Of a stretch of 64,000 bases of DNA, positions 25,604-35,409 are shown piece after piece (the first letter of the stretch is position 1; every line of letters starts with the position of its first letter). The DNA is from DATFQI01 sp963816955 (lineage in GTDB: Bacteria; Actinomycetota; Thermoleophilia; Solirubrobacterales; Solirubrobacteraceae). A program made the position numbers and the translations under genes. The notes below the pieces were generated by a model. That model saw nothing but the letters and a program-made list of their open reading frames with translations, was not told the origin of the DNA and ran no database searches. The DNA lies in the NCBI GenBank assembly GCA_963816955.1, contig CAWFME010000004.1, positions 1,054,001-1,118,000 of the forward strand, read 5' to 3'.

Positions 25604-27607
25604 CTAGGGCCTGAGCAGGACCGAGAGCGTCCGCCGCACGGTCCGGGTGCCGTCTGCGGGAGCGAACCTGACGACGACCTTGATGCGCACGGTGCGCCTC
25701 CGGTGGCGCTTGAGCGCGGCGCGGGCCTTGCGTGTGAGCCGCACGTTGACCCTGAAGCGCCCCGGCGCCGCCAGCGTCCGCCGCCCCGTGCCGGTCGAGG
25801 TCGTCCGCCGCCCGAGCCTCAGCCGCCGGGCGGTCTTTCTGTCGACGCTCGAGGCCGCCGCCAGCCGCCCGCTCTTGTTGCTGCGCGCGAACACGGCGAG
25901 CCGCCCGGTCCTGAGCACGGACCCGATCCGCGTCGTGCTCCGGCTGAGCCGCAACGACGTGGCCGGCGCCGGGGTCGGGGTCGGGGTGACCGACGGGGTG
26001 GGGGTGGGCGACGGCGACGGCGACGGCGCCGGCGTGGGCGACTGCGACGGCCCGGTGTCGGGCTCGCTCGGCGTGCACGGCGTGAACGAGGGGAGCGGCC
26101 CCGCGGGCCCCTCGGCCGGCGTGGTCGGCTCGATGACAGACGCGGTGAGCGTGTACAGCTGAGCGTCCTTGGACCACAGCCAGTCATTCGTGCCGAACCC
26201 GTCGTGCGACGTGTCGGCGTTCGTGACCACCGCGGTGATGGCCTCGTACTGCGTCGGGTTCTCCAGCGAGACCGTGACGCGGCCGTCGGCGTCGAGGATC
26301 CCGAGCGCCTTCGTGATCGTGTCGTCGGACCTGCGGCCGACGAGCGCGATGCTGCCCGCGGTGTCGGCCGGCAGGCCGCCGGTGAGGTACAGGGTGGCGT
26401 CCGACGTGGGTTCGATGTCGTAGAGCCGGAACGCCGTGTGGTCGAGCGAGCCCGTCGCGGGCGCGCCGGGCGCCAGCGTACCCGCGCGCTCGACGTCGGC
26501 CGGGAACGTCTCGCCCTCGCGGATGCCGCTGGCGGGCACGTCCCACTCGGCTACGGCCGCCGTGAAGTCTTCGAACTCGAAGGCGAAGCCGGGCCCGCAG
26601 GAGTCCTTGATCGCACGGTCATAGGCACCGGGCGCGAAGCCTCCGCCCTGCACGGAGTTCGCCTGCGAGACCGCCCACGCGCGGCGTACGACCTGTGCTG
26701 CGTAGCGGTCCTCGAGCCAGTGGTTCCAGATCGCGGACCCGTACATCTTCCGCTCGTCGGAGATCGGATCCAGACCGTCGCCGTCAGAGGTCAGCGGCTC
26801 GTCGGGCTCGACTGCCCAGGAGCTCAGGTAGAAGCGATAGTCGTTCGCATCGTCGAACACCTTCTCCTCGGCCCACGTCGCCGTCGACTCGAGCATCCAG
26901 TTGTCCTGGAAGCTGTCGTAGACGAACTGCAGCGTGTGATTGAACTCGTGCGCCGCCGTGGCCTGGACCGGGACCTCGTACTCGTCGGCGTAGCGCGGGA
27001 ACTGCGTGACGTCGTAGTCGTTGTCGAGCACGAGGTAGGACGGCACGCTCCGCTCGTCGCCCTCCGGCACGGCGAAGCCGTAGGCCTCGTCGCCGATGTC
27101 CGAGATGTAGACGTCAACGAGGTTCGACCCGCCGCGGCCGGCGTCGGGAAGCGGCGCGACCCAGCCGAGGGTCCCGACCTCGGTGGCGTAGGACTGCTCG
27201 AACGCGCCGGCCATGAACTCGACGTAGTCGGGCACTCCGTCCACGTTGGTGTCGGCGGCCGGCGGGGTGTCGGTCGTGGTGGTCACCCAGTGCAGGCAGA
27301 AATGGGCGGTGCAGGTGACGCGCTCGCTGGCCGGCGCGGCCGTCCATGCGCCCGGGCCCGTGCCGTCTCCGGGGCGGGCGAGGATGCGGTTCGCGCGCCG
27401 CCGGTCCGTCGCGCTCAGGTCGGCCTTGTTCCGCACGAGCTCGGCGATCGCCGTCGTCAGCCCGCGCTTGTCCTCGACGCCGCGACCGTCCAGCAGCTGC
27501 TCGACGTGCGCGAGCGCCTCCTCTGCGTCGGCGCGATCGGGGTCCTGTGCCTGCGCCGGCGCGGCGGCGAGCAGGAAGACGATCAGCAACGGCAAGGCAC
27601 GGCGCAT
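25604..27607 (-). CDS. Secreted HExxH metalloprotease, MXAN_6640-like
   Basis: A 667-residue exported protein. The signal peptide (MRRALPLLIVFLLAAAPAQA) precedes a short helical pro-region. The catalytic domain has H220-EFNH-224 in TAAHEFNHTLQF and a probable third zinc ligand Glu240 in LESTATWAEE, followed by a beta-rich domain (to ~510), a Ser/Pro/Thr linker (SQSPTPAPSPSP) and a basic C-terminal beta domain. The arrangement matches MXAN_6640-family putative metalloproteases. The ATG at 27607 gives a clean signal peptide; a longer frame to 27679 does not. It is a paralogue of the next gene upstream, but their C-terminal linkers differ in sequence. Confidence 0.85.
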   Translation of the reverse strand: MRRALPLLIVFLLAAAPAQAQDPDRADAEEALAHVEQLLDGRGVEDKRGLTTAIAELVRNKADLSATDRRRANRILARPGDGTGPGAWTAAPASERVTCTAHFCLHWVTTTTDTPPAADTNVDGVPDYVEFMAGAFEQSYATEVGTLGWVAPLPDAGRGGSNLVDVYISDIGDEAYGFAVPEGDERSVPSYLVLDNDYDVTQFPRYADEYEVPVQATAAHEFNHTLQFVYDSFQDNWMLESTATWAEEKVFDDANDYRFYLSSWAVEPDEPLTSDGDGLDPISDERKMYGSAIWNHWLEDRYAAQVVRRAWAVSQANSVQGGGFAPGAYDRAIKDSCGPGFAFEFEDFTAAVAEWDVPASGIREGETFPADVERAGTLAPGAPATGSLDHTAFRLYDIEPTSDATLYLTGGLPADTAGSIALVGRRSDDTITKALGILDADGRVTVSLENPTQYEAITAVVTNADTSHDGFGTNDWLWSKDAQLYTLTASVIEPTTPAEGPAGPLPSFTPCTPSEPDTGPSQSPTPAPSPSPSPTPTPSVTPTPTPAPATSLRLSRSTTRIGSVLRTGRLAVFARSNKSGRLAAASSVDRKTARRLRLGRRTTSTGTGRRTLAAPGRFRVNVRLTRKARAALKRHRRRTVRIKVVVRFAPADGTRTVRRTLSVLLRP

Positions 27608-27703
27608 CCCCGTCACATGGTCGCAGGGCGGCACGCGTTTCCAACCCCCTTGCGGGGCGGGGGTTGCGGCGGGCGGCAAGCACCCCGCCCGCCGCGGTGG
27701 TCA

Positions 27704-29686
27704 TCACGGCTTGAGCCTGAGCTTGGCCGTGCGGGAGGTGGTGCGGCCGTCGGCGCCCTTGAACGTGATCCGGACGGCGATCGTGACGGGCTTCTTGGCG
27801 CGCTTCAGGCGGGCTCTGGCCTTGGCCGTGAGCCCGACCTTCAGCGTGCCGGAGCCGCCGGCGGTCACGGCGAGGCGGCCCGCGCCGACCTTGGCCGGCT
27901 TGCGGCCGAGGCCGAGGCGCTTGGCCGTGGCCGCGTCGACGGTCGCGGTGGCCGTGAAGGTGCCGGCCGTGCCCGAGCCGGCGGTGAGGGTCAGCACCTT
28001 GGCCTTCGCGAGTCGCGGCGCGGCGCCGAGCTCGAGCTGGAGCAGCGTGGTGGGGGCGCCACCGCCGGCCGGCGCGCCGCCGCCGGACGGAGCCCTGCCC
28101 CCGCCGCTCGTCGTCGAGCCGCCGCCACCCGGCCGGTAGGGCTGGGTCGGCACGCCGCCGCCCCCGCCCGTGACCGCGGTGGCGGCGACGCTCACCGGCT
28201 GCTGGTCGCGGGTCCAGTTCCAGTCCGTGCCGTTCCAGCCGGCCTTGTCGTAGCTGCCGTTGACGACGACCGCCGTGATCCGCTCGTAGCGGCCCGGGTC
28301 GTCGAGCGTGACGGTGACCTTGCCGCCCTGCGGGATCACGCCGTCGGTGGTCTTCCAGACCTCGTCGCCGTCGCGGCCGACGAGCATGACCGCGCCCGCC
28401 GTGCCCGCCGGCAGCGCGCCCGTGAGCTGCAGCTTCGGGGCGTTCGTCTTGGCGACGTCGAAGAGCACGTACGCCGTGTGGTCGAGCTTGCCGGTGACGA
28501 CGGAGCCGTCCGTGGGCAGCTGGACCCCGGCGCGCTTGACGTCGGGGAACGCGGCGCCGTCGTGCACGCCTGCGCCGGGCGCCTTCCACTCGGCGGTCGA
28601 GGCCGCGAAGTTGGCGAGCTCGTAGGAGAAGCCCGGCCCGTGGTACTCGCGGATCGCCTTGTCGTAGGCGCCGGGAGCGAAGGAGTCCTGGTTGAAGGAG
28701 AGCTCCCAGGCGCGGCGGACGACGCTCTCGTCGTAGGAGTCGTCGAGCCAGCGGTTGAAGACGGCCGAGCCGTAGACCTTGTCGCCCTGCTGGCGGTTGA
28801 AGCGGGTGATCGGCATCCCCGTCAGCTGCGACCACGAGTCGATGTACTGGAAGTAGTCGTCGATCGCGGGGTAGACCTTCTCCTCCATCCAGGTGGCGGT
28901 GGACTCGAACATCCACTTGTCCTGGAGCACGTCGTAGGCGAACTGGAGCACGTGGTTGTACTCGTGCGCCGCCGTGACCTTCAGGGGCTCCATCGGGTCG
29001 TCGTAGCCGTATTCGGCGTAGTCGTCGTCCATGACCATGAACGCGTACGGGTTCTGCGTGTCCTGGCCCGCGTCCGGCGCCGCGTAGCCGTAGAGGCCGA
29101 GCTTCCCGAGGTCCTTGAGGTAGATGTCGGTGAGCCCGAGCTCGTCGCCGCAGGCGCCGAGCGCATCGTCGGAGATCGGCTCGCGCCAGCCGAGGCCGCC
29201 GGCGAGCTCCTCGCCGTTCTCGCGCTTGTAGACGCCCTCGAAGACCGCCGCGACGTCGTAGATGTGGTCCGGGATCGTGGTCGGGTCCTCGTCCGCGCCG
29301 GGCGGGGCGTCCTGGCCCGACTCGACCCAGTGGAAGCAGAAGTGGTCCGACCAGGCCTCGGTGGCGGGAACGGAGTAGGGACCGCCGGGCTGGCCCGGCG
29401 TGTCGTCGGTGGGGCGGGCGAGCAGCTGCTCGGCGGCCTCGCGGTCGCCGGCCGCGAGCGCGGAGGCGCGACCGTAGAGGGAGGCGAGCGCCGGGGTCAG
29501 CTCGCGGCCGTCGCGGACGCCGGCGCCGCCGGCGAGCGTGGTCGCCTGGCGCAGCGCGCGCTCGGCGCTCGCCCGGTCGGCGCGCTCGGGTGCGGCCTGC
29601 GCCGGCGAGGTCGCGAGCAGGCCCACGAGGAGCGCGCCCACGACCACGGGGAGCCGCCGCAGGAGGGGGGAGGAGTCGAGAGTCAT
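27704..29686 (-). CDS. Secreted HExxH metalloprotease, MXAN_6640-like, paralogue
   Basis: A 660-residue paralogue of the gene at 25604 with the same order: signal peptide (VVVGALLVGLLATSPAQA), helical pro-region, catalytic domain with H241-EYNH-245 in TAAHEYNHVLQF and Glu261 in ESTATWMEEK, beta domain, and a Gly-rich linker (RPGGGGSTTSGGG) where the paralogue has a Ser/Pro linker. A C-terminal Lys-rich beta domain ends KLRLKP. Conserved Cys pairs flank the catalytic region. The tandem arrangement suggests a local duplication followed by linker divergence. The substrate is unknown. Confidence 0.85.
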   Translation of the reverse strand: MTLDSSPLLRRLPVVVGALLVGLLATSPAQAAPERADRASAERALRQATTLAGGAGVRDGRELTPALASLYGRASALAAGDREAAEQLLARPTDDTPGQPGGPYSVPATEAWSDHFCFHWVESGQDAPPGADEDPTTIPDHIYDVAAVFEGVYKRENGEELAGGLGWREPISDDALGACGDELGLTDIYLKDLGKLGLYGYAAPDAGQDTQNPYAFMVMDDDYAEYGYDDPMEPLKVTAAHEYNHVLQFAYDVLQDKWMFESTATWMEEKVYPAIDDYFQYIDSWSQLTGMPITRFNRQQGDKVYGSAVFNRWLDDSYDESVVRRAWELSFNQDSFAPGAYDKAIREYHGPGFSYELANFAASTAEWKAPGAGVHDGAAFPDVKRAGVQLPTDGSVVTGKLDHTAYVLFDVAKTNAPKLQLTGALPAGTAGAVMLVGRDGDEVWKTTDGVIPQGGKVTVTLDDPGRYERITAVVVNGSYDKAGWNGTDWNWTRDQQPVSVAATAVTGGGGGVPTQPYRPGGGGSTTSGGGRAPSGGGAPAGGGAPTTLLQLELGAAPRLAKAKVLTLTAGSGTAGTFTATATVDAATAKRLGLGRKPAKVGAGRLAVTAGGSGTLKVGLTAKARARLKRAKKPVTIAVRITFKGADGRTTSRTAKLRLKP

Positions 29687-29781
29687 GGTCGCGCGATGGT
29701 CCCCGGACGGGGCGCCCGCGGCGATCCGGGGAACGCGACTTCAAGGTTCGGGCACCTCCGGGCGGAAGTGCGGGCGCCTCC

Positions 29782-31196
29782 CTAGCGCCGCGGCGCGCGC
29801 TCGGGCGGCCCGAGCACCTTCATCGCCGCCCGCAGCACCGGCTCCGGCATCCTCTGCGTCTGCTTCAGGGCCGCCATCCCGGCCTTGGAGCGGCGCGGCG
29901 TGCCGCGGCCGAACTGGCGCGACAGCGGCGGGCCGTCGGCCGGGAAGGAGTGGTGCAGCGGCAGCTCGCCGGCGGACTCGCCGAGCGCGCGCCCGATCAC
30001 CATCCGCTGGATCTCGCTCGTGCCCTCGAAGATCGTGTAGAGCTTCGCGTCGCGGTACCACTTCTCGACCGGCAGGTCGGAGATGTAGCCCCAGCCGCCG
30101 CAGGTCTGGATCGCCTGCTCGGTCGCGCGCACGGCGACCTCGGAGGCCTTGAGCTTGCTCATCGAGCCCTCCGCGTGCTGGAACGGCACCCGGTTGGCGG
30201 CCATCCACGCCGCGCGCCAGGTCAGCAGCCGCGCGGAGTCGAGGTCGGCGGCCAGGTCCGCGAGCGCGAACGAGATGCCCTGCTTGTCGATGATCGGGCC
30301 GCCGAAGGCCTCGCGCTCGGTCGCGTAGCCCGTCGCGTACTCGAGCGCCGCTCGGGCGATCCCGAGCGCCTGCGCGGCGACCATCGGCCGCGTCTGCTCG
30401 AACGCGCCGAGCGTCGCCGAGCCGCCGTCCTTCTTGTCGCCGCGGCCCGCCGCCTCGGCCTGCGCCTCGCGCGCCCGCTCCAGCGACGCCTCGAGCTTGT
30501 CGTCGCCGCCGAGCAGGTGGTCGGCCGGCACGCGCACGCCGTCGAAGCGCAGCTCCGCGGTGTGCGAGGCGCGGCAGCCGAGCTTGTCGAGCTTGCGCAC
30601 GAGCTCCAGCCCGGGCGTGCCGCCCGGCACGACGAACAGCGCCTGGCCGCGGTGGCCGAGCTCCGGGTCGACGGTCGCGTTGACGACGTGCACGTTCGCG
30701 ATCCCGCCGTTGCCGATCCACATCTTGTGGCCGTCGATGACCCACTCGTCGCCGTCCCGGCGCGCCTTCGTGCGCAGGTTGCGCACGTCGCTGCCGCCCT
30801 CGGGCTCGGAGATCGCCAGCGCCGCGAGCTTGAGGTCGCCCGGGTCGCCGAAGCACTCGGGCGCCCAGCGCAGCAGCTGCTCCGGCGTGGCCGCCTGCGC
30901 CATCGCGCGACAGCGCCAGGCCCGGCATCACGACCGCCAGCCCGATCCCGGCGCAGCCCCAGAACAGCTCCTCCATGAACAGCGGCAGCGAGAGCCCGGT
31001 CGGATCGCCGATCAGGTCGCGGTAGAAGAGCGGGTTGTAGAAGCCCTCCCGCGCCGCGGCCTCGATCACCTCCCACGGGAACTCCTGCTCGCGGTCGTAG
31101 CGGGCGCGCGACCGGGCGCACCACCTCCTCGGCGAAGCGGTGGGTGCGCTCGATCAGGTCGAGCTGGGCGGGCGTGAGCGAGAAGTCGAAGCTCAC
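29782..31196 (-). CDS. Acyl-CoA dehydrogenase, two apparent frameshifts
   Basis: Three frames together encode one ~470-residue FAD acyl-CoA dehydrogenase. GTG 31196 starts MSFDFSLTPAQLDLIERTHR; removing one G at 31102-31104 joins it to RYDREQEFPWEVIEAAAREG; removing one base in the CG run 30904-30909 joins GLALS to AMAQAATPEQLL. The flavin-binding block AISEPEGGSDV and the C-terminal IFEGTSEIQRMVIGRALG are typical. The start overlaps the thiolase stop (GTGA), so both act in one beta-oxidation-type operon, oxidising acyl-CoA thioesters in the cytosol. The frameshifts are probably sequencing errors because all pieces are well conserved. Confidence 0.85.
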
Positions 31197-32437
31197 TTCT
31201 CCATCACCGCCACCACGCCCTGGCCGCCCGCCGCGCAGATCGAGATCAGCCCGCGGCCCGAGCCCTTCTCGTCGAGCAGCTTCGCCAGCGTGGCGACGAT
31301 CCGGCCTCCCGTCGCCGCGAACGGGTGCCCGGCCGCGAGCGAGGAGCCGTTGACGTTGAGCTTGGCGCGGTCGATCGTGCCCAGTCCGTTCTTCTCCCAG
31401 GCGGCGAGCGTCGCCAGCACCTGCGACGCGAACGCCTCGTGGATCTCGTAGAAGTCGAAGTCCTGCAGCGTCAGGCCGGCCTTCTCGAGCAGCTTCGGAA
31501 CGGCGTGGACGGGCGCCATCAGCAGGCCGTCGGCGCCGTTGACGTAGTCGACGGCCGCCGTCTGCACGTGCGTGATGTGCGCGAGCACGGGCAGGCTGTG
31601 CTGCTGCGCCCACTCGTCGCTGGCCAGCAGCACGACCGCCGCGCCGTCGGACAGCGGGGTGGAGTTGCCGGCGGTCATCGTCGCGTCCTCGCCCTCGCCG
31701 AAGACGGGCTTGAGCTTGGCCAGCTTCTCGACGCTGGAGTCCGGGCGCAGGTTCTGGTCGCGCTCCAGGCCCGCGTAGGGCGTGACGAGGTCGTCGAAGA
31801 AGCCGCGGTCGTAGGCGGCGGCGAGGCGCTGGTGGCTCGCGGCGGCGAGCTCGTCCTGGTCCTCACGGCTGACGCTCCACTCCTTGGCCGTGATCGCGGC
31901 GTGCTCGCCCATGCTCAGGCCGGTGCGCGGCTCGGCGTTGCGGGGGATGTCGGGCACGACGTGGCGCGGCCGCAGCCTGCCGACGAGCTTCACGCGCTGG
32001 CCCGCGCTGCGCGCGCGCCGGGCCTCCATCATCACCTTGCGCAGCTCCTCGTTGACGCCCACCGGTGCGTCGGAGGCGGTGTCGGTGCCGCCCGCGATGC
32101 CGACGTCGATCTGGCCGAGCGCGATCTTGTTGGCCACGAGCACCGCGGCCTCGAGGCCGGTGTCGCACGCCTGCTGGATGTCGTAGGCGGGGGAGGTCGA
32201 CGCGAGCTGGGAGCCGAGCACGGACTCGCGCGTGAGGTTGAAGTCGCGCGCGTGCTTGAGCACGGCGCCGGCGACGACCTCGTCGATCTGCTCGCCCTGG
32301 AGCGAGAAGCGCGCGACCAGGCCGTCGATCGCGGCGGTCAGCATCGCCTGGTTGGACTCGGTCGCGTAGGGCCCGTTGGCGCGGGCGAAGGGGATCCGGT
32401 TGCCGCCGACGACGGCTGCATGGCGTGGGGAGGTCAT
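31193..32437 (-). CDS. fadA2: Acetyl-CoA acetyltransferase, FadA2-like thiolase
   Basis: A 414-residue thiolase with the acylated Cys91 in QQACDTGLEA, the His of EIHEAFASQVL, the GHPFAATGGR block and the second active Cys in ISICAAGGQG. The sequence from GGNRIPFAR through KHARDFNLTRESVLGSQL is close to mycobacterial FadA2 as I remember it. It cleaves 3-oxoacyl-CoA or condenses acetyl-CoA. It diverges from the FabG4-like gene across a 37-base region with a GTAC palindrome that touches its ATG, and leads an operon with the acyl-CoA dehydrogenase. Confidence 0.92.
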   Translation of the reverse strand: MTSPRHAAVVGGNRIPFARANGPYATESNQAMLTAAIDGLVARFSLQGEQIDEVVAGAVLKHARDFNLTRESVLGSQLASTSPAYDIQQACDTGLEAAVLVANKIALGQIDVGIAGGTDTASDAPVGVNEELRKVMMEARRARSAGQRVKLVGRLRPRHVVPDIPRNAEPRTGLSMGEHAAITAKEWSVSREDQDELAAASHQRLAAAYDRGFFDDLVTPYAGLERDQNLRPDSSVEKLAKLKPVFGEGEDATMTAGNSTPLSDGAAVVLLASDEWAQQHSLPVLAHITHVQTAAVDYVNGADGLLMAPVHAVPKLLEKAGLTLQDFDFYEIHEAFASQVLATLAAWEKNGLGTIDRAKLNVNGSSLAAGHPFAATGGRIVATLAKLLDEKGSGRGLISICAAGGQGVVAVMEK

Positions 32438-32459
32438 GGGTACATCATCTCATGTACCC
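32438..32459. promoter_or_regulatory. Palindromic operator between fadA2-like and fabG4-like genes
   Basis: 8-bp arms GGGTACAT (32438-32445) and ATGTACCC (32452-32459) form a perfect inverted repeat with a 6-base spacer. It abuts the thiolase ATG and lies 15 bases before the reductase ATG, so one bound repressor could cover both promoters. Confidence 0.6.
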
Positions 32460-32474
32460 TCGATCGAGGTAATC

Positions 32475-33812
32475 ATGCCATCGGACCGATACCAGCAGCT
32501 CACCGCCCTGCCCCCGGGGCGCTTCATCGCCAAGCGGCTCGGCCTGCCCGAGTCGCGGCCGCTCCGCCGCTACGAGCCCGGCCAACCCGCCCTCGCCGGA
32601 CCCGCCGTGATCGGCGGTGACGGCCGCATGGGCGACACCGTCGCCGCAACGCTCGCGGGGCTCGGCGCCGAGATCCGCCAGGTCCTGCCCGACGAGGACG
32701 TTCGGTCGGGCGCGCTCGTCTTCGACGCCACCGGCATCGAGGACTCCACCGGCCTGAAGGCGATCTACGGGTTCTTCCACTCCTCGATCCGCTCGCTCGG
32801 CCCGAGCGGCCGGCTCGTCGTGCTCGGCACGCCGCCGGAGCTGTCGGAGAGCCGCGCGCAGGCGGTCGCCCAGCGCGCGCTCGAGGGCTTCGTCCGCTCC
32901 GCGGCCAAGGAGCTGCGCCAGGGCGCCACGGGCCAGCTCGTGTACGTCGCGCCGGGCGCGGAGGCCAACGCGGAGTCGACGCTGCGCTTCCTGCTCAGCG
33001 CCCGCTCGGCCTACGTCTCCGGCCAGGTGATCCGGATCGGCGCGGGCGGGAAGACCGACCCGCGGGACTGGGAGCAGCCGCTGGCCGGCCGCGTCGCGGT
33101 CGTCACGGGCGCCTCGCGCGGCATCGGCGCCGCGATCGCCCGCACGCTGGCGCGCGACGGCGCCACGATCGTGGGCGTCGACGTGCCCGCCCAGGGCGAC
33201 GACCTCGCCGACGTCGTCAACGAGGTCGGCGGCTCCTCGCTGCTGCTCGACATCACCGACGAGGACGCGCCCGCGCGGCTCGCCGAGCACCTGAAGGAGC
33301 GCCACGGCGGCGCGGACGCGGTCGTCCACAACGCCGGCGTCACGCGCGACCGCACGGTCGCGCGCATGAGCGAGGAGGAGTGGGACCTCGTGCTGGCGAT
33401 CAACCTGACCGCGCAGGAGCGCCTCAACGACGCGCTGCTCGAGGGCGGGGTGCTGCGCAAGGGCGGCCGGATCGTGACCGTCTCCTCGATCGGCGGCATC
33501 GCCGGCAACCGCGGTCAGACCAACTACGGCGCGTCCAAGGCGGGCGTGATCGGGATCGTCGAGTCGCTCGCGCCCGTGCTGGCCGAGCAGGGGCAGACGA
33601 TCAACGCGGTCGCGCCCGGCTTCATCGAGACCCAGATGACCGCCGCGATGCCGCTCGGCACGCGCGAGGCGGGCCGGCGGATGAACTCCGTCGCCCAGGG
33701 CGGCCTGCCCGTCGACGTGGCCGAGACGATCGCGTGGCTGGCGAGCCCGGCCTCGGGCGGCGTCAACGGCAACGTCGTGCGGGTCTGCGGCCAGAGCCTG
33801 ATCGGCGCATGA
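32475..33812 (+). CDS. fabG4: High-molecular-weight 3-oxoacyl reductase, FabG4-like
   Basis: A 445-residue two-domain SDR, the FabG4 architecture: an N-terminal flavodoxin-like Rossmann domain without catalytic residues (~1-200) and a C-terminal ketoreductase with TGASRGIG (~215), NAG motif, Ser in VSSIGG, and Tyr/Lys in YGASK. It reduces 3-oxoacyl-CoA or -ACP with NAD(P)H. ATG 32475 is preceded by GAGGT. Its stop overlaps the HtdX-like start (ATGA). The arrangement thiolase, FabG4, HtdX matches the mycobacterial Rv0241c-Rv0243 locus, although relative strands need checking. Confidence 0.92.
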   Translation: MPSDRYQQLTALPPGRFIAKRLGLPESRPLRRYEPGQPALAGPAVIGGDGRMGDTVAATLAGLGAEIRQVLPDEDVRSGALVFDATGIEDSTGLKAIYGFFHSSIRSLGPSGRLVVLGTPPELSESRAQAVAQRALEGFVRSAAKELRQGATGQLVYVAPGAEANAESTLRFLLSARSAYVSGQVIRIGAGGKTDPRDWEQPLAGRVAVVTGASRGIGAAIARTLARDGATIVGVDVPAQGDDLADVVNEVGGSSLLLDITDEDAPARLAEHLKERHGGADAVVHNAGVTRDRTVARMSEEEWDLVLAINLTAQERLNDALLEGGVLRKGGRIVTVSSIGGIAGNRGQTNYGASKAGVIGIVESLAPVLAEQGQTINAVAPGFIETQMTAAMPLGTREAGRRMNSVAQGGLPVDVAETIAWLASPASGGVNGNVVRVCGQSLIGA

Positions 33813-34721
33813 CGGAAGTCCGCGAGCTGTCCTCGCCGCCGAGCCTGACCGCGCTGTACCCGCGGGCGGTCGGCGTGCCGCTGCTGCGGAAGGTATTGGG
33901 TCCCCGCCCGCCCCTCGGCGCGGGCCGCGAGCTGCCCGATACGCAGCTCGAGGTCCGCGACGTCGAGACGGATCCCCGGCGCCTCGCCGCGTACAACGAT
34001 GTCTGCGGGTTCGGGCAAGCGGACGTGCTGCCGCCGACCTACCCGCACATCGTCGCGTTCCCGCTGGCGGTCCGGATCATGGCCGAGCGCGCGTTCCCGT
34101 TCCCGCTGCTCGGCCTCGTGCACATCGGCAACGAGATCGTCCAGCACCGGCCGATCGGCGCCGATGAGGCGCTGACCGTGCGCGTGCGCGCGCAGGACCT
34201 CGAGCCGCACGACCGCGGCACGCAATTCGCGATGGCCGCCGAGGCGCGCGCGGGGGAGGAGCTCGTGTGGAGCTCGCGCAACGTCTACCTGCGCCGGCAC
34301 GGCAAGCCGGACGGCGACCGCGGCGACCGCGCGCGGCGACCGCGGCGGCAACGCCGGCCGCTCGGGCGGCGAGCGCGAGCCGGCGGCGCCCGCGCGCGAC
34401 CACTGGCGCGTGCCCGGCGACATCGGCCGCCGCTACGGCGCGGTCTCGGGCGACCGCAACCCGATCCACCTCCACGGCTGGAGCGCGAAGCTGTTCGGCA
34501 TGCCGCGGCCGATCGCCCACGGCATGTGGCTAAAGGCGCGCTGCCTGGCCGAGCTCGAGCCGACGCTGCCCGATGCGTTCACCGTCGACGTGCGCTTCAA
34601 GCTGCCGCTGTTCCTGCCCGCGCAGGTGGCATTCGGCATGCGCGAGGCCGGGGGCTTTGAGGTCCGCGACGCGAGCAGCGGCAAGCCGCACCTGAGCGGG
34701 GCGCTGACCGGGCGCGCATGA
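33809..34721 (+). CDS. htdX: MaoC-like (R)-enoyl hydratase, HtdX-like, apparent frameshift
   Basis: A ~303-residue double hot-dog hydratase. The N-terminal hot dog (PPTYPHIVAFPLAV, LVHIGNEIVQHRPI) lies in one frame and the catalytic C-terminal hot dog (VSGDRNPIHLHGWSAKLFG, PIAHGMWLKA) in another. Removing one base in the CG run around 34330-34336 joins them through an Arg/Gly-rich linker. The hydratase-2 Asp-His pair is present in DRNPIH. It hydrates enoyl thioesters next to the FabG4-like reductase. ATG 33809 overlaps the FabG4 stop, and its end overlaps the MerR start. Confidence 0.85.
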
Positions 34722-35077
34722 GCCAGGGCGCGGACGTGCGGCTGACGATCGGCGAGCTCGCCGAGGCAGCGGGCATGACCGTCCGCAACGTCCGCAACCA
34801 CCAGGCGCGCGGGCTGATCGCGCCGCCGTCGCTCGTCGCGCGCACGGGCTACTACGGGACGGAGCACCTCGAGCGGCTCAAGCTCATCCGCGCGATGCAG
34901 GCCGAGGGCTTCAACCTCGAGGCGATCGGCTGTCTGCTCGGCGGCGCGCCGGACGCGCCGCCCGTGCCGCCGGAGGACCTGGCGCGGCGCTGGGGCGTCT
35001 CCGAGGCGGCCGCGCGGCACGCGGCGCTGGCGATGCGCGAGGTGGCGGCGCTGTTCGACCGGGCGCTGACGCGGTGA
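34718..35077 (+). CDS. MerR-family transcriptional regulator
   Basis: A 119-residue regulator with an N-terminal MerR winged helix (LTIGELAEAAGMTVRNVRNHQARGL) and a short C-terminal helical region without the cysteines of metal-sensing MerR proteins. Both ends overlap neighbours by 4 bases, so it is part of the fabG4-htdX operon and may autoregulate it. Its ligand is unknown. Confidence 0.88.
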   Translation: MSQGADVRLTIGELAEAAGMTVRNVRNHQARGLIAPPSLVARTGYYGTEHLERLKLIRAMQAEGFNLEAIGCLLGGAPDAPPVPPEDLARRWGVSEAAARHAALAMREVAALFDRALTR

Positions 35078-35409
35078 CGCTGCCCGACCCGCACGCGCAG
35101 CTGCGCACGCTGCGCGAGTCGCTCGCGCTGGCCGCCCGGCCCGCCGAGGAGCAGGTCGCCGCGCTGCCCGGCGACGCCGCAGGCCAGCTGCGCCGCATCC
35201 ACGAGGACATTGCGCACCTGGCGCCCGGCCTGCTTGCCGCCGGCGTGCTCGATGGCGAGGCCTTCCGCCGCCTGTCCGCGTTCGATCGCCACCACGAGGA
35301 GATGAGCGAGGAAGAAGGGCTCTGGAGCGAGGAGGCCCTGCGCGGCGACGCCCGCTGGGAGGAGAGCCGCTCGCTCGCGGCCGCCGCCCTGGCGGCGATC
35401 GCTCAGTAG
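35074..35409 (+). CDS. Hypothetical protein, 111 aa
   Basis: GTG 35074 overlaps the MerR stop (GTGA), so it is co-translated with the regulator. The protein is predicted all-helical and acidic towards the C-terminus (HHEEMSEEEGLWSEEAL). No family is recognised. Its 3' end overlaps the converging gene at 35403 by 7 bases. Confidence 0.6.
   Translation: MTLPDPHAQLRTLRESLALAARPAEEQVAALPGDAAGQLRRIHEDIAHLAPGLLAAGVLDGEAFRRLSAFDRHHEEMSEEEGLWSEEALRGDARWEESRSLAAAALAAIAQ

Noticed and set aside
24776..29785. 1669-residue plus-strand open frame over five minus-strand genes
   Set aside because: Low-complexity antisense reading; the amidotransferase, metalloprotease and other motifs are all on the minus strand.
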